This document shows, piece after piece, positions 16,606-25,793 of a DNA stretch of 50,550 bases. The notes below the pieces were generated by a model. It had not been told where the DNA came from. It worked only from the letters and a program-made list of their open reading frames with translations, and ran no database searches. Numbering within the stretch: position 1 is the stretch's first letter; every line of letters starts with the position of its first letter. Source of the stretch: JAJPXI01 sp051867655 (GTDB taxonomy: Bacteria; Bacillota; Clostridia; Oscillospirales; Oscillospiraceae); assembly GCA_051867655.1 (NCBI GenBank), contig JBJDYV010000031.1, positions 1 to 50,550 of the forward strand, given 5' to 3'. Both the position numbers and the translations under genes were made by a program.

Positions 16606-16645
16606 AAGGGCAGCGCAAGGCGTTCTGCCTTGCGCTGTCCTTTTA
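16606..16645. terminator. Hairpin terminator below the DUF975 gene
   Basis: GGCAGCGCAAGGC pairs with GCCTTGCGCTGTCC around TTCT, with one mismatch. The best T-run is on the plus strand; on the minus strand it would close the DUF975 transcript. Confidence 0.65.
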
Positions 16646-16698
16646 TAAGTATGAAATACTTTTTCTGTTTTTTTGCGGTGCTTGAACCAGCGGGATGG

Positions 16699-17436
16699 TC
16701 AGGAAACGGTTTCGCCCATCGGAGCCCCGCACTGGGAGCAGAAGCTGGAACCCGGTGCAGCAGCGGCACCGCACTGGGGGCAGCGGTGGTTCGCGTTGAT
16801 CTCTTCATAGAACGCAGCGCGCACAAGGCCGAGAAACAGGGGGCAAAAGAGGATGAAGCAAATGGTCAGCAACACGGATATCAGCATGAAAAGGACGCCG
16901 ATGAAGGGAATCTTTGCAAGCAGCCCCAGCACGAGCAGGGCGACAAAGTACGCAACGTACACGAGGACGTCCGCGCCGAACATACTGCCCTTGTAGCCCT
17001 TGGTCCGCTGGGCGGAGACCTTGATGGCCTCGGTAATGGCCACATCGGGCTCAGTCATCAGAATGTAGGGCGTCAGGCGATATTGATAGGCACGGATGAT
17101 GGCAAAAATCGGGCCGACAATGGGGATCAGGCACCACAGAAATACCCAAAGGCTCTTCCAGGCCATACCGCACAGGACGCGCTTGATGATCGTCCAGTTC
17201 TGGAAGGTGTCGAACAGCTGGACGCATCTGACCTCCTGCCCGCGGTAACCGTAGAGGTAGATCATGGCCATGGAGGTACTCAGCAACAGGGAGATCGCAA
17301 TACTCACACCGATGGCCACGCCGAACAGGATGCCGAGCACGGTGGAAAGCAGGATTTCCAGCAAAGAAATGCCCCACAACACAAAAGGCTTCTTTACCAG
17401 CACTTGGGACGCTCGTAAGTAGATGGTTTTGATCAT
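16699..17436 (-). CDS. DUF975-like membrane protein with C-terminal zinc ribbon
   Basis: A 245-residue protein with about five to six hydrophobic segments between residues 15 and 205. The pattern WTIIKRVLCGMAWKSLW, then IIRAYQYRLTPYILMTEPD, EAIKVSAQRTKGYKGSMF and FYEEI fits the DUF975 family of integral membrane proteins of unknown function. The last 30 residues hold a zinc ribbon with two CxxC pairs (CPQCG, CSQCG), probably cytosolic. The frame opens at 17496, but ATG 17436 has a GGAGAG site. The gene stands alone behind a consensus promoter with a perfect palindrome at the transcription start, so it is tightly repressed by an unknown regulator. Confidence 0.8.
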   Translation of the reverse strand: MIKTIYLRASQVLVKKPFVLWGISLLEILLSTVLGILFGVAIGVSIAISLLLSTSMAMIYLYGYRGQEVRCVQLFDTFQNWTIIKRVLCGMAWKSLWVFLWCLIPIVGPIFAIIRAYQYRLTPYILMTEPDVAITEAIKVSAQRTKGYKGSMFGADVLVYVAYFVALLVLGLLAKIPFIGVLFMLISVLLTICFILFCPLFLGLVRAAFYEEINANHRCPQCGAAAAPGSSFCSQCGAPMGETVS

Positions 17437-17460
17437 ATTTTTCTCTCCTCTCCTCTTGTA

Positions 17461-17477
17461 ATGGGAGTTACTCCCAT
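17461..17477. promoter_or_regulatory. Perfect palindromic operator of the DUF975 gene
   Basis: ATGGGAGT-T-ACTCCCAT is a perfect 17-bp dyad lying 7 bp downstream of the -10 box on the minus strand. Size and position suit a TetR-type repressor. No regulator gene is adjacent. Confidence 0.7.
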
Positions 17478-17484
17478 ACAAAGA

Positions 17485-17513
17485 AATATAAGACAATATT
17501 TCCCGGCTGTCAA
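17485..17513 (-). promoter_or_regulatory. Promoter of the DUF975 gene
   Basis: Minus strand: TTGACA (17508-17513), 17-bp spacer, TATATT (17485-17490). Confidence 0.75.
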
Positions 17514-17586
17514 TATTCCCTGCTGTTTTTCTGCTGTCACCGAACGATTCCGCCGGGGCGTGGGTGTCGCCCCGGCATCATAAGGA

Positions 17587-17619
17587 GCGCCCCGGGCTGC
17601 ATTGGCAGTCCCGGGGCGC
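17587..17619 (-). terminator. GC-rich hairpin after the SDR gene
   Basis: GCGCCCCGGG pairs with CCCGGGGCGC with a nested CTGC/GCAG stem. The T-run is weak (CTCCTTAT), so termination efficiency is uncertain. Confidence 0.6.
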
Positions 17620-17630
17620 GCCCGTATCCC

Positions 17631-18404
17631 TCAAATCCTCCGTAAAATGGCCCAGATCCCCATCATGATCTGGGAGGGGATGAACTTGGCCGCGATGCGG
17701 TGGATCAGGCAGACGGGACCGGGGGTGGACACGGGCAGGCCCAGGGCGCTGTCGTTCAGGGCCAGGGTGACCACGCTGCGGGTGCGGGAGGCCAGGGGAA
17801 AGTGGCGGATGGAGCGCCGGGCGTCGGTCTGCCGGGCCGCGGGGATGAACTCCGTGTCCTTGACCCAGTAGGGGCAGACAGCGGTCACGGTGATGCCCCG
17901 GCCGAACAGCTCGGTCCAGAGGGCGCGGGAGTAGCGGTACAGGAAGGCCTTGGACGCGGCGTAGACGTTCAGGTGCTGAAAGGGCTGGAACGCGGCGGTG
18001 GAGCAGATCTCCAGAATGCGGCTTTTGCGCTGCATGTACGGCAGACAGACCAGGGTGACGTCCACGGCGGCCCGGCAGTTCAGGTCGATCATGGCGTCGC
18101 AGTCTCGGCGGCTCACCGTATGATAATCGCCGATCTTGCCGAACCCCGCCGCGTTCACCAGAACCGCCACCACGGGGTGTTCCCGCTCCAGCAGCTCCTC
18201 CAGCGAGCGGATGCTGTCCTCTTTCGTCAGGTCCAGAGCCAGCGGGCGCACGGGGAGGGGGCACTCCGACTGGATCTCCCGCAGCCGCTCCTCCCGCCGG
18301 GCGATCACCCAGATCTCCTCCAGCTCCGGCATCCTGCGCGCGATCTGCCGCACAAATTCCCGGCCCAGTCCGCTGGACGCGCCGGTCACGATTGCGATCT
18401 TCAT
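17631..18404 (-). CDS. Short-chain dehydrogenase/reductase (SDR)
   Basis: A 257-residue classical SDR. The nucleotide-binding motif TGASSGLG is at residues 8-15, NAAGFG near 89, catalytic Ser in the STAAF segment, and the YAASK active-site Tyr and Lys near 150-154. The C-terminal 40 residues (FIPSQIMMGIWAILRRI) are hydrophobic and may contact the membrane. It would oxidise or reduce a hydroxyl or keto group with NAD(P); the substrate is unknown. Start ATG 18404 has an AGAGGAA site. Two possible promoters lie upstream. Confidence 0.88.
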   Translation of the reverse strand: MKIAIVTGASSGLGREFVRQIARRMPELEEIWVIARREERLREIQSECPLPVRPLALDLTKEDSIRSLEELLEREHPVVAVLVNAAGFGKIGDYHTVSRRDCDAMIDLNCRAAVDVTLVCLPYMQRKSRILEICSTAAFQPFQHLNVYAASKAFLYRYSRALWTELFGRGITVTAVCPYWVKDTEFIPAARQTDARRSIRHFPLASRTRSVVTLALNDSALGLPVSTPGPVCLIHRIAAKFIPSQIMMGIWAILRRI

Positions 18405-18435
18405 CGAAAACCATTCCTCTGATGCCCCGGCGCCG

Positions 18436-18465
18436 GCAATACAGCATGGGGGCGTTCTGTGTCAA
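18436..18465 (-). promoter_or_regulatory. Promoter of the SDR gene (proximal)
   Basis: Minus strand: TTGACA (18460-18465), 18-bp spacer, TATTGC (18436-18441). Confidence 0.5.
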
Positions 18466-18494
18466 GGGAAAGGAGTCCCGCTCCCTTCCCTTTT

Positions 18495-18522
18495 ACTATA
18501 CGTCATGAAATTGAATCGTCAA
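18495..18522 (-). promoter_or_regulatory. Promoter of the SDR gene (distal)
   Basis: Minus strand: TTGACG (18517-18522), 16-bp spacer, TATAGT (18495-18500). It overlaps the 3' end of the gene remnant at 18503-18820. Confidence 0.5.
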
Positions 18523-18820
18523 GATCGAACACAATAAATATTTGTCCCACGGTATCCAGCGTATCCGGAAAAGCAAATGATATCCTGGGAATGCCCTTTT
18601 CCGGCATAAAATAATCATAGATTACGCCCTGTTCGTCTTTCTCCACCGAGTCCGGCTCGCCCAAACAGTCGATGATCCGGTCCCTGTCGATGCGGGCGAG
18701 CTCCCTGCCGTCCAGACAAAAGTTCTTTTTTAAAAAAAGGAGACAAGGGGACCGCTCTCCCCTCGTCTCCTTTCGGACGGTTCCGTACGCATTAATCTGC
18801 CGCTTGCTTTTCAAAAACAA
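18503..18820 (-). pseudogene. Probable gene remnant (C-terminal fragment)
   Basis: An open frame of 105 codons whose last 75 residues look protein-like (DGRELARIDRDRIIDCLGEP, then YDYFMPEKGIPRISFAFPD and FIVFDLDD). The first 30 codons cannot be a natural N-terminus, because they run through the terminator hairpin of the preceding gene (18732-18770) and no ribosome site precedes the ATG at 18820. It is most likely the tail of a lost gene. A short real gene starting inside the frame cannot be excluded. No family recognised. Confidence 0.4.
18732..18770 (-). terminator. Intrinsic terminator after the small membrane protein gene
   Basis: Minus strand: GGAGACGAGGGGA pairs with TCCCCTTGTCTCC (one G-U), followed by seven T residues. 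It closes the PNPOx-like/Tex/small membrane protein transcript. Confidence 0.88.
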
Positions 18821-18839
18821 ATTTTTTGACGCCTATATT

Positions 18840-19217
18840 CTACACATCTTCCGTGACAGAGACGTACAAACGTCCAAATTTAGCCCGAATGCTCGACTCG
18901 ATCAGAAGATAGTCGTCTGAATCCGGCGCACACGTTTCACGGGCCGTACAATCAAAGAACACGGCGTATCCTGTGCGATATCTCACACAAAACGCCGTTT
19001 CTTCTCCGTCGATGGTAATCACGCCCTCCGCGATGCCGTCCGGTCCGACCTGAAACCACGCGGGGTAGTTCGTACACGTCCACGTTGCTTCCTCCCGCAA
19101 AAGCAGGACGGCATCATTTACTGTTTTGATCAGAAAGCCTGCACCTGCAATGGTTGCCATGGCAGCAAGAATGCAAAACAAAACGATGCCTGTTATGAGT
19201 TTTGTCCGCTTTTTCAC
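18840..19217 (-). CDS. Small membrane-anchored protein of unknown function
   Basis: A 125-residue protein with a basic start (VKKRTK), one membrane helix at residues 6-32 (LITGIVLFCILAAMATIAGA) and an extracytoplasmic domain of about 90 residues with two Cys (WTCTNYPAW, CTARETCAPD). GTG at 19217 is chosen because the GAGGGG ribosome site lies 8 bp upstream; the GTG at 19226 is too close to it. It begins 30 bp after the tex stop and ends before a strong terminator, so it is probably the last gene of the tex transcript. No family recognised. Confidence 0.6.
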   Translation of the reverse strand: MKKRTKLITGIVLFCILAAMATIAGAGFLIKTVNDAVLLLREEATWTCTNYPAWFQVGPDGIAEGVITIDGEETAFCVRYRTGYAVFFDCTARETCAPDSDDYLLIESSIRAKFGRLYVSVTEDV

Positions 19218-19247
19218 GTGAATCACCCCTCGTTCCGTTTCAAACGC

Positions 19248-21398
<2,151 letters not shown>

Positions 21399-21410
21399 GG
21401 GTTTCCTCAC

Positions 21411-21908
21411 TTACTGTTTATTCTCCCGGGCCTGCGTCAGCACGCGGCCCTCTTTGCCGGTCATGTGCTCGATGTCCAGGCGGATCACGGACATGCGGGG
21501 CAGCGACGCGCCGATCTCCCGGTCCATGTCCGAGCGGTTGTCCGGGTCGTATTTCTCCCCCAGCCAGCGGGCGGCCCGGCGCTTCTCCTCCTCGTCCTCC
21601 ACCACCCGGGCCCGGCCGAAGACGATGACGCTGCGGTAGGCCGAGGTCAGCTCCTCCGGGATCACCTGATCCCGGTCGATGACGCAGAAGGAGACCTTGT
21701 CATTCCGGCGCAGGGCGTCCAGTTTGTGGCCCGTGACGGCGCAGTGGAACCAGATCACGCCCTCCCGGTACACATAGCTCAGGGGCACGGCGTAGGGGTA
21801 GCCGTCGTCCCCCGCCAGGGCCAGAACGCCCGACGTGCCCCGGAGAAGTATCTCCATACTTTCCGCGTCGGAAAGCTGCTGCCTGGATCGTCTCATTTCC
21901 CGAAACAT
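21411..21908 (-). CDS. Pyridoxamine 5'-phosphate oxidase-like flavoprotein (NimA-like)
   Basis: A 165-residue protein of the split-barrel FMN-binding fold. The segment GVLALAGDDGYPYAVPLSYVY, then IWFHCAVTGHKLDALRRNDK and VSFCVID, is typical of the NimA/YddH-like subgroup, which can reduce nitro compounds or bind haem or flavin. ATG 21908 has an AAGGAGA site and starts the conserved MFREMRRSRQQL block; the longer frame to 21968 overlaps the promoter. First gene of the operon with tex. Confidence 0.85.
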   Translation of the reverse strand: MFREMRRSRQQLSDAESMEILLRGTSGVLALAGDDGYPYAVPLSYVYREGVIWFHCAVTGHKLDALRRNDKVSFCVIDRDQVIPEELTSAYRSVIVFGRARVVEDEEEKRRAARWLGEKYDPDNRSDMDREIGASLPRMSVIRLDIEHMTGKEGRVLTQARENKQ

Positions 21909-21939
21909 AGTGGTTCTCCTTACAGTTGATTCTGGTTGC

Positions 21940-21968
21940 ATTGTACCATAGAATCGGCCCGCCGACAA
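21940..21968 (-). promoter_or_regulatory. Promoter of the NimA-like/tex operon
   Basis: Minus strand: TTGTCG (21963-21968), 17-bp spacer, TACAAT (21940-21945). Confidence 0.65.
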
Positions 21969-21985
21969 TGTACCGATTTTCCGAG

Positions 21986-22014
21986 TTTACTTTTTTTATG
22001 ACTTCCTGTATAAT
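21986..22014 (+). promoter_or_regulatory. Promoter of the AEC transporter gene
   Basis: TTTACT (21986-21991), 17-bp spacer, consensus TATAAT (22009-22014), back to back with the minus-strand promoter. Confidence 0.7.
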
Positions 22015-22049
22015 ATTTACTTATGTATTTCCAATGACAAGAAGGGATT

Positions 22050-22979
22050 TTGTTGCTTTCCGATTTGTTGACCGTTGTGGGCCAGGTACTGACGCTCTTT
22101 CTGATGATGGGCGTGGGCTTTGTCTTTGCCAAGCTGAAGTGGTTTTCCAAGGAGGCCTCCAGCCAGTGTACCCAGCTGATCCTCTATGTGGTCGGCCCGT
22201 GTATTATCATTACCAAGCTGCAGATCGAGGCCACCGCGGCCGTGGTGCACACCATGCTGATGGCCGCCCTGGGCATGGCCCTGACCTATGTGGTGATGAT
22301 TCCCCTGGTGCAGCTGATGTTCCGCAGGGAGAACGCCGACACCCGGGTGGTGCACCGGTTCGGCATGGTGTACGCCAACAACAGCTTTATGGGCCTGCCC
22401 CTGCTGGCCGGTGTGCTGGGGGAGGACGCCCTGCTGTTCGGCGTGATCTCCATGCTGGTCTTTTTTATCTTCCAGTGGACCCACGGTGTGCTGACGATGG
22501 GCGGCAAGCTCAACGTGCGCAGCGCGGTGCTCAACCCGGGCATCATCGCCATCCTGATCGGTGTGTGCCTGTTTGCCCTCGGGATCCGCCTGCCCTCCCC
22601 GGTGTACAACGCCATGGACTTTATGGGCGACCTGAACACCCCGCTGGCCATGGTCATCATCGGCGGCCAGATGGCGCGCTCCGACATCTTAAGCGTGCTG
22701 AAAAAGCCCAGGCTGTACCTGACGTCGGCCATCAAGCTGGTGTTTGTCCCGGCCATCACCTGTCTGCTCCTGCTGCCCCTCCACCTGGAGCCCCTGTCCT
22801 ACTGCGCCTGCGTGGTGCTCTCCGCCTGCCCCACGGCGGGCGTCACCGCCATGTTTGCCCAGATCTTCAAGCGGGACGAGGAGACGGCGGCCCAGATGGT
22901 CACCCTGTCCACCCTGCTGTCCATCATCACCCTGCCTGTATTCGCCGTGATCGCCCGGCAGATCTCCGGGCTGGCGTGA
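22050..22979 (+). CDS. AEC-family (auxin efflux carrier-like) transporter
   Basis: A 309-residue membrane protein with about ten helices in two five-helix halves. Family marks include the conserved ANNSFMGLPLLAGVLGE segment near residue 110 and PTAGVTAMFAQIFKRDEETAA in the last quarter. Bacterial AEC proteins export or exchange small organic acids such as malate or lactate; the substrate here is not visible. No ATG is available: the start is TTG at 22050 or 22053, after a GAAGGG site. A terminator follows at 22993. Confidence 0.88.
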   Translation: MLLSDLLTVVGQVLTLFLMMGVGFVFAKLKWFSKEASSQCTQLILYVVGPCIIITKLQIEATAAVVHTMLMAALGMALTYVVMIPLVQLMFRRENADTRVVHRFGMVYANNSFMGLPLLAGVLGEDALLFGVISMLVFFIFQWTHGVLTMGGKLNVRSAVLNPGIIAILIGVCLFALGIRLPSPVYNAMDFMGDLNTPLAMVIIGGQMARSDILSVLKKPRLYLTSAIKLVFVPAITCLLLLPLHLEPLSYCACVVLSACPTAGVTAMFAQIFKRDEETAAQMVTLSTLLSIITLPVFAVIARQISGLA

Positions 22980-22992
22980 CAAAGGAAACGGG

Positions 22993-23025
22993 AAGGCCTC
23001 CGCTTTGAAAGCGGAGGCCTTTTTA
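22993..23025 (+). terminator. Intrinsic terminator after the AEC gene
   Basis: AAGGCCTCCGCTT pairs with AAGCGGAGGCCTT around a short loop, followed by five T residues. Confidence 0.92.
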
Positions 23026-23068
23026 TGCAAAAAAATTATAGAGAAAAGGGTGGAAATTCAGAGGATAG

Positions 23069-23141
23069 GATGATATCATCATAAAAAAACACCATTTTTC
23101 TTCACGGATTTATGGTGCCCGGTCCCGCGCCGGGATAGAAT
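23069..23141 (+). promoter_or_regulatory. Control region of the UroD-like gene
   Basis: It contains a perfect 12-bp palindrome GATGATATCATC (23069-23080), a CACCAT/ATGGTG stem (23091-23117) and a CCCGG/CCGGG stem, then a -10-like TAGAAT (23136-23141) without a good -35. This suggests activator-dependent transcription. The roles are inferred. Confidence 0.4.
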
Positions 23142-23199
23142 AAAACCAACCAAATTATGGGTGGACTGTCACGCCGCAAAGCAGAAAGGAAGGACGAAT

Positions 23200-24432
23200 A
23201 TGACCGCAGAACAGGCCTATACCGAACGAATGGAACGACTGAACACGACCATTGCCCTGGGGGAGCCGGACCGGGTCCCGTTTGCGCCCCAGATGGGCGA
23301 TTTTATCGCCACGGCCTACGGCGTGAGTCAGTATGACATGATGAAGGACCTGCGCAATGTGATCCCCTGCATGAAAAAATACCTGACCCAGTTCCAGCCC
23401 GATCTGGTGTGGCCGGTATTCGGCTATTCCATCGACCCCTGCGAGCTGCTGGGCGCCGGATACATCCGCCTGCCCGGGCCCTCCCACGGCCTGCCCCTGA
23501 ACAGCGGCTTCCAGATGATGGACGGCACGTACATGGAGGACGACGAGTTCGACGAGTATCTGATGGACCCCACCCACTTTATGCTGACGAAGGTGCTGCC
23601 CCGCAAGTACAAGGCCCTGGAGCCCCTGTCCAAGCTGCACTTCCGGGAGGTCTATGACCTGAAGATCATGACGGAGTGGGCGACCCTGGCCCAGAGCGAT
23701 GTGAAGGCTGCCATGGAGGCCCTGATGCAGGCGGGCCAGATGATGCAGCAGCACCTGCAGCGCAACGGCGCGGTGGGTAAGTGCATCCGGGATATGGGCT
23801 TCGCCACCTTCGGCGGCACCACCCACGCCCCCTTCGACCTCTATGCCGACAGCCTGCGCGGCCTGGTCCAGGCCGTCATGGATATCAAGATGTATCCCGA
23901 CGAGGTCCTGGCTGTCACCGAGCGCATCGAGCAGATGAACACCGACCGGTTCATCGCCGGGGTCAAGGCCCGGGGGGAGAAGTTCGTGTTCATGCCCCTC
24001 CACGCCGCCGGCGACGAGTTCATGAGCAAGGACGACTACGCCGAGTTCTACTGGCCCGGCCTGAAGCGCACCATCGAAAAGCTGGTGGCGGCCGGCATCA
24101 CGCCCCTGGTTTTCTGCGAGGGCAAGTACAACACCCGCCTGGAATTCCTGAAGGACGTGCCCAAGGGCAAGGTCATCTACATGTTCGAGCAGGTGGACAT
24201 CGCCAAGGCCAAGAAGGAGCTGGAGGGCGTCGCCTGCATCTGCGGCAACCTGTCCACCCCGCTGCTGGTCACGGGGACGAAGGAGCAGGTCATCGACGAG
24301 ACCAAGCGCCTGATCGACACCTGCGCCCCGGGCGGCGGCTTTATCATGAACTGCTCCATCACCCTGGACGCCTGCAAGATGGAAAACTTCGAGGCCTGGT
24401 ACGAGACCACCATGACCTACGGCGTGTATTAA
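23200..24432 (+). CDS. Uroporphyrinogen-decarboxylase-superfamily protein (MtaA/CmuA-like)
   Basis: A 410-residue TIM-barrel protein. It has LGEPDRVPFAPQMGDFIATAYG at the start, then FVFMPLHAAGDEFMSKDDYAEFYWP, ITPLVFCEGKYNTRLEFL and GGFIMNCSITLD. These His and Cys sites fit the zinc positions of the corrinoid-dependent methyltransferases of this superfamily (MtaA, CmuA, anaerobic O-demethylases), rather than true haem-pathway HemE, which is about 350 residues. A methyl-transfer role is likely, but no corrinoid protein, activator or second methyltransferase is adjacent. ATG 23200 has an AAAGGAAGGA site. Confidence 0.8.
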   Translation: MTAEQAYTERMERLNTTIALGEPDRVPFAPQMGDFIATAYGVSQYDMMKDLRNVIPCMKKYLTQFQPDLVWPVFGYSIDPCELLGAGYIRLPGPSHGLPLNSGFQMMDGTYMEDDEFDEYLMDPTHFMLTKVLPRKYKALEPLSKLHFREVYDLKIMTEWATLAQSDVKAAMEALMQAGQMMQQHLQRNGAVGKCIRDMGFATFGGTTHAPFDLYADSLRGLVQAVMDIKMYPDEVLAVTERIEQMNTDRFIAGVKARGEKFVFMPLHAAGDEFMSKDDYAEFYWPGLKRTIEKLVAAGITPLVFCEGKYNTRLEFLKDVPKGKVIYMFEQVDIAKAKKELEGVACICGNLSTPLLVTGTKEQVIDETKRLIDTCAPGGGFIMNCSITLDACKMENFEAWYETTMTYGVY

Positions 24433-24448
24433 ATAGCGGTTTGAATCG

Positions 24449-24493
24449 AAAAAAGGAGTCCGGAAGCGCCGCGGCGCTTCCGGACTCCTTTTT
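24449..24493. terminator. Bidirectional terminator after the UroD-like gene
   Basis: GGAGTCCGGAAGCGCC pairs perfectly with its complement, flanked by A and T tracts. It also closes the convergent sigma/anti-sigma operon. Confidence 0.92.
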
Positions 24494-24533
24494 ACGGAAC
24501 ATTCTGCCGAGGTTCTCCGCTGGAGGTATTGGG

Positions 24534-25061
24534 TCATGTGTTGTCCGTGATCGTCCATTCCCCGCTTTCCACATCCTGAACAAGGTAAAAGAACTGGACT
24601 GTATTTCCGTCATCCAGAAACGTCTTTGTGTGGTCGTACTCCACATAGTATTTTGCCTGAACGACTACGAAATGCTCCTGCAGGTACTCATCCGACCATC
24701 CGCGGGAGGCGGCCAGGTCGCTTCCTGTGTACCTTTTGATGATCCGTTCGGTCTCCGCCTCGTCGATGGTGATCTCATCGACCCGGACCGTGAGCGTGTA
24801 GTCTTTCTCCGCCTGGTTTTCAATGGCGCTGCGCACGACCTGGATCGGGTCGGAGGAAGGCTCCTGCAGCCACCGGTCATAAAGCCCCAGCTGAACAAGG
24901 GCAAAGCCGCAGAGAGCCAGAACAGCGATGACCGCGGCGGCCAGGGGCAGGATGCGGCGTAGTTTGCGGCTGGATCTTTTTCGCTTCAAGGAATCGGAGG
25001 CCTGCTGGATCAAATCATCGTCAAGATTGCCGATCCGGTCGGCCAACTGTCTTGCCGTCAT
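24534..25061 (-). CDS. Putative anti-sigma factor, membrane anchored
   Basis: A 175-residue protein. Residues 1-35 are cytosolic and basic (LADRIGNLDDDLIQQASDSL, KRKRSSRKLRR), 36-57 form one membrane helix (ILPLAAAVIAVLALCGFALV), and 58-175 are an extracytoplasmic domain with no recognised fold. The start overlaps the upstream ECF sigma gene by 4 bp (ATGA). This arrangement and topology are typical of a membrane anti-sigma factor that holds its sigma until an envelope signal arrives. There is no zinc-type HxxxCxxC motif. Confidence 0.7.
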   Translation of the reverse strand: MTARQLADRIGNLDDDLIQQASDSLKRKRSSRKLRRILPLAAAVIAVLALCGFALVQLGLYDRWLQEPSSDPIQVVRSAIENQAEKDYTLTVRVDEITIDEAETERIIKRYTGSDLAASRGWSDEYLQEHFVVVQAKYYVEYDHTKTFLDDGNTVQFFYLVQDVESGEWTITDNT

Positions 25062-25615
25062 AGCTCGATCCCCTCGCTTTCTAAATAAATTCGCAGGTTT
25101 TTCCGCAGGCGGGAAAGCATGGATTTGACCTTGCTCGGGCTGGCTCCCGTCTGCCGGCAGATGCTGTCGATGGATTCAAAAAACCAGTAGCGGGCGATGA
25201 ATACTGTGCGCTGTTCTTCGCTTTGCTGTTTCAGGAATGTACTGATGGCCTGCTCAATCCGCCTGTTCTCCAGCTCGGCCTCCACGGAGTTCCGGCCGGA
25301 AACGCACTCGCCGAGTTCGTCCAACGAGCAAACCGCGTCCGGATTGCGCTTGGCGGCGGAAACATACGCAAATTTTTTCAGCGCCAGGTTCCGGGTGATC
25401 CGGCTGATAAAGACCGGAAAGCGAAGCGGCCGGTGGGGGGGAAGCGCGTTCCATACGCCGAGGTAGGTGTCGTTGACACATTCTTCACTGTCCTCACGGC
25501 TTGCAAGGATGCTGCGGGCGACAGAGAAGCACAGCTTTCCGTATTTTGAGGACGTCTCCCGAATGGCATCCTCGTTTCGTTCCCAATAAAGGTCGATGAT
25601 TTTTTGGTCGTCCAT
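25058..25615 (-). CDS. ECF RNA polymerase sigma factor
   Basis: A 185-residue sigma-70 family protein. Region 2 covers residues 5-75 (IDLYWERNEDAIRETSSKYG, REDSEECVNDTYLGVWNALP) and region 4 covers 125-180 (QQSEEQRTVFIARYWFFESI, then GASPSKVKSMLSRLRKNLR). ATG 25615 follows GGAGGGG. Coupled to the anti-sigma gene. The region upstream (25661-25680) has a TATAG-like element rather than a sigma-A pair, so self-activation is possible. Confidence 0.9.
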   Translation of the reverse strand: MDDQKIIDLYWERNEDAIRETSSKYGKLCFSVARSILASREDSEECVNDTYLGVWNALPPHRPLRFPVFISRITRNLALKKFAYVSAAKRNPDAVCSLDELGECVSGRNSVEAELENRRIEQAISTFLKQQSEEQRTVFIARYWFFESIDSICRQTGASPSKVKSMLSRLRKNLRIYLESEGIEL

Positions 25616-25738
25616 AGGTCCCCTCCGTCAAGACGGAATTTTTTGAAAAGCGCTTTCACTCTATAAGTACGTTTTTTGCCGGATCGGTCGCGCGTTTTTT
25701 GAATTTTTCAGACCGGCGGGAAATGCCCTGATATACAG

Positions 25739-25768
25739 GCAGGCGGCAGGATACTTCCTGCCGCCTGC
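25739..25768. terminator. Hairpin downstream of the NAGPA-SLH gene
   Basis: GCAGGCGGCAGGA pairs perfectly with TCCTGCCGCCTGC around a four-base loop. There is no T-run on either side, so it may act as an mRNA 3' stabiliser rather than a terminator. Confidence 0.5.
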
Positions 25769-25793
25769 GCGGATGCCGGGCCTGTTTTGTATT

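Noticed and set aside
23113..23141. Sigma-54-type promoter before the UroD-like gene
   Set aside because: The TGGTGC box is not followed by a TTGC element at the correct distance.
25644..25658. cre-like dyad TGAAAAGCGCTTTCA
   Set aside because: It is one base longer than the catabolite-repression consensus and its context is an ECF operon; too weak to call.
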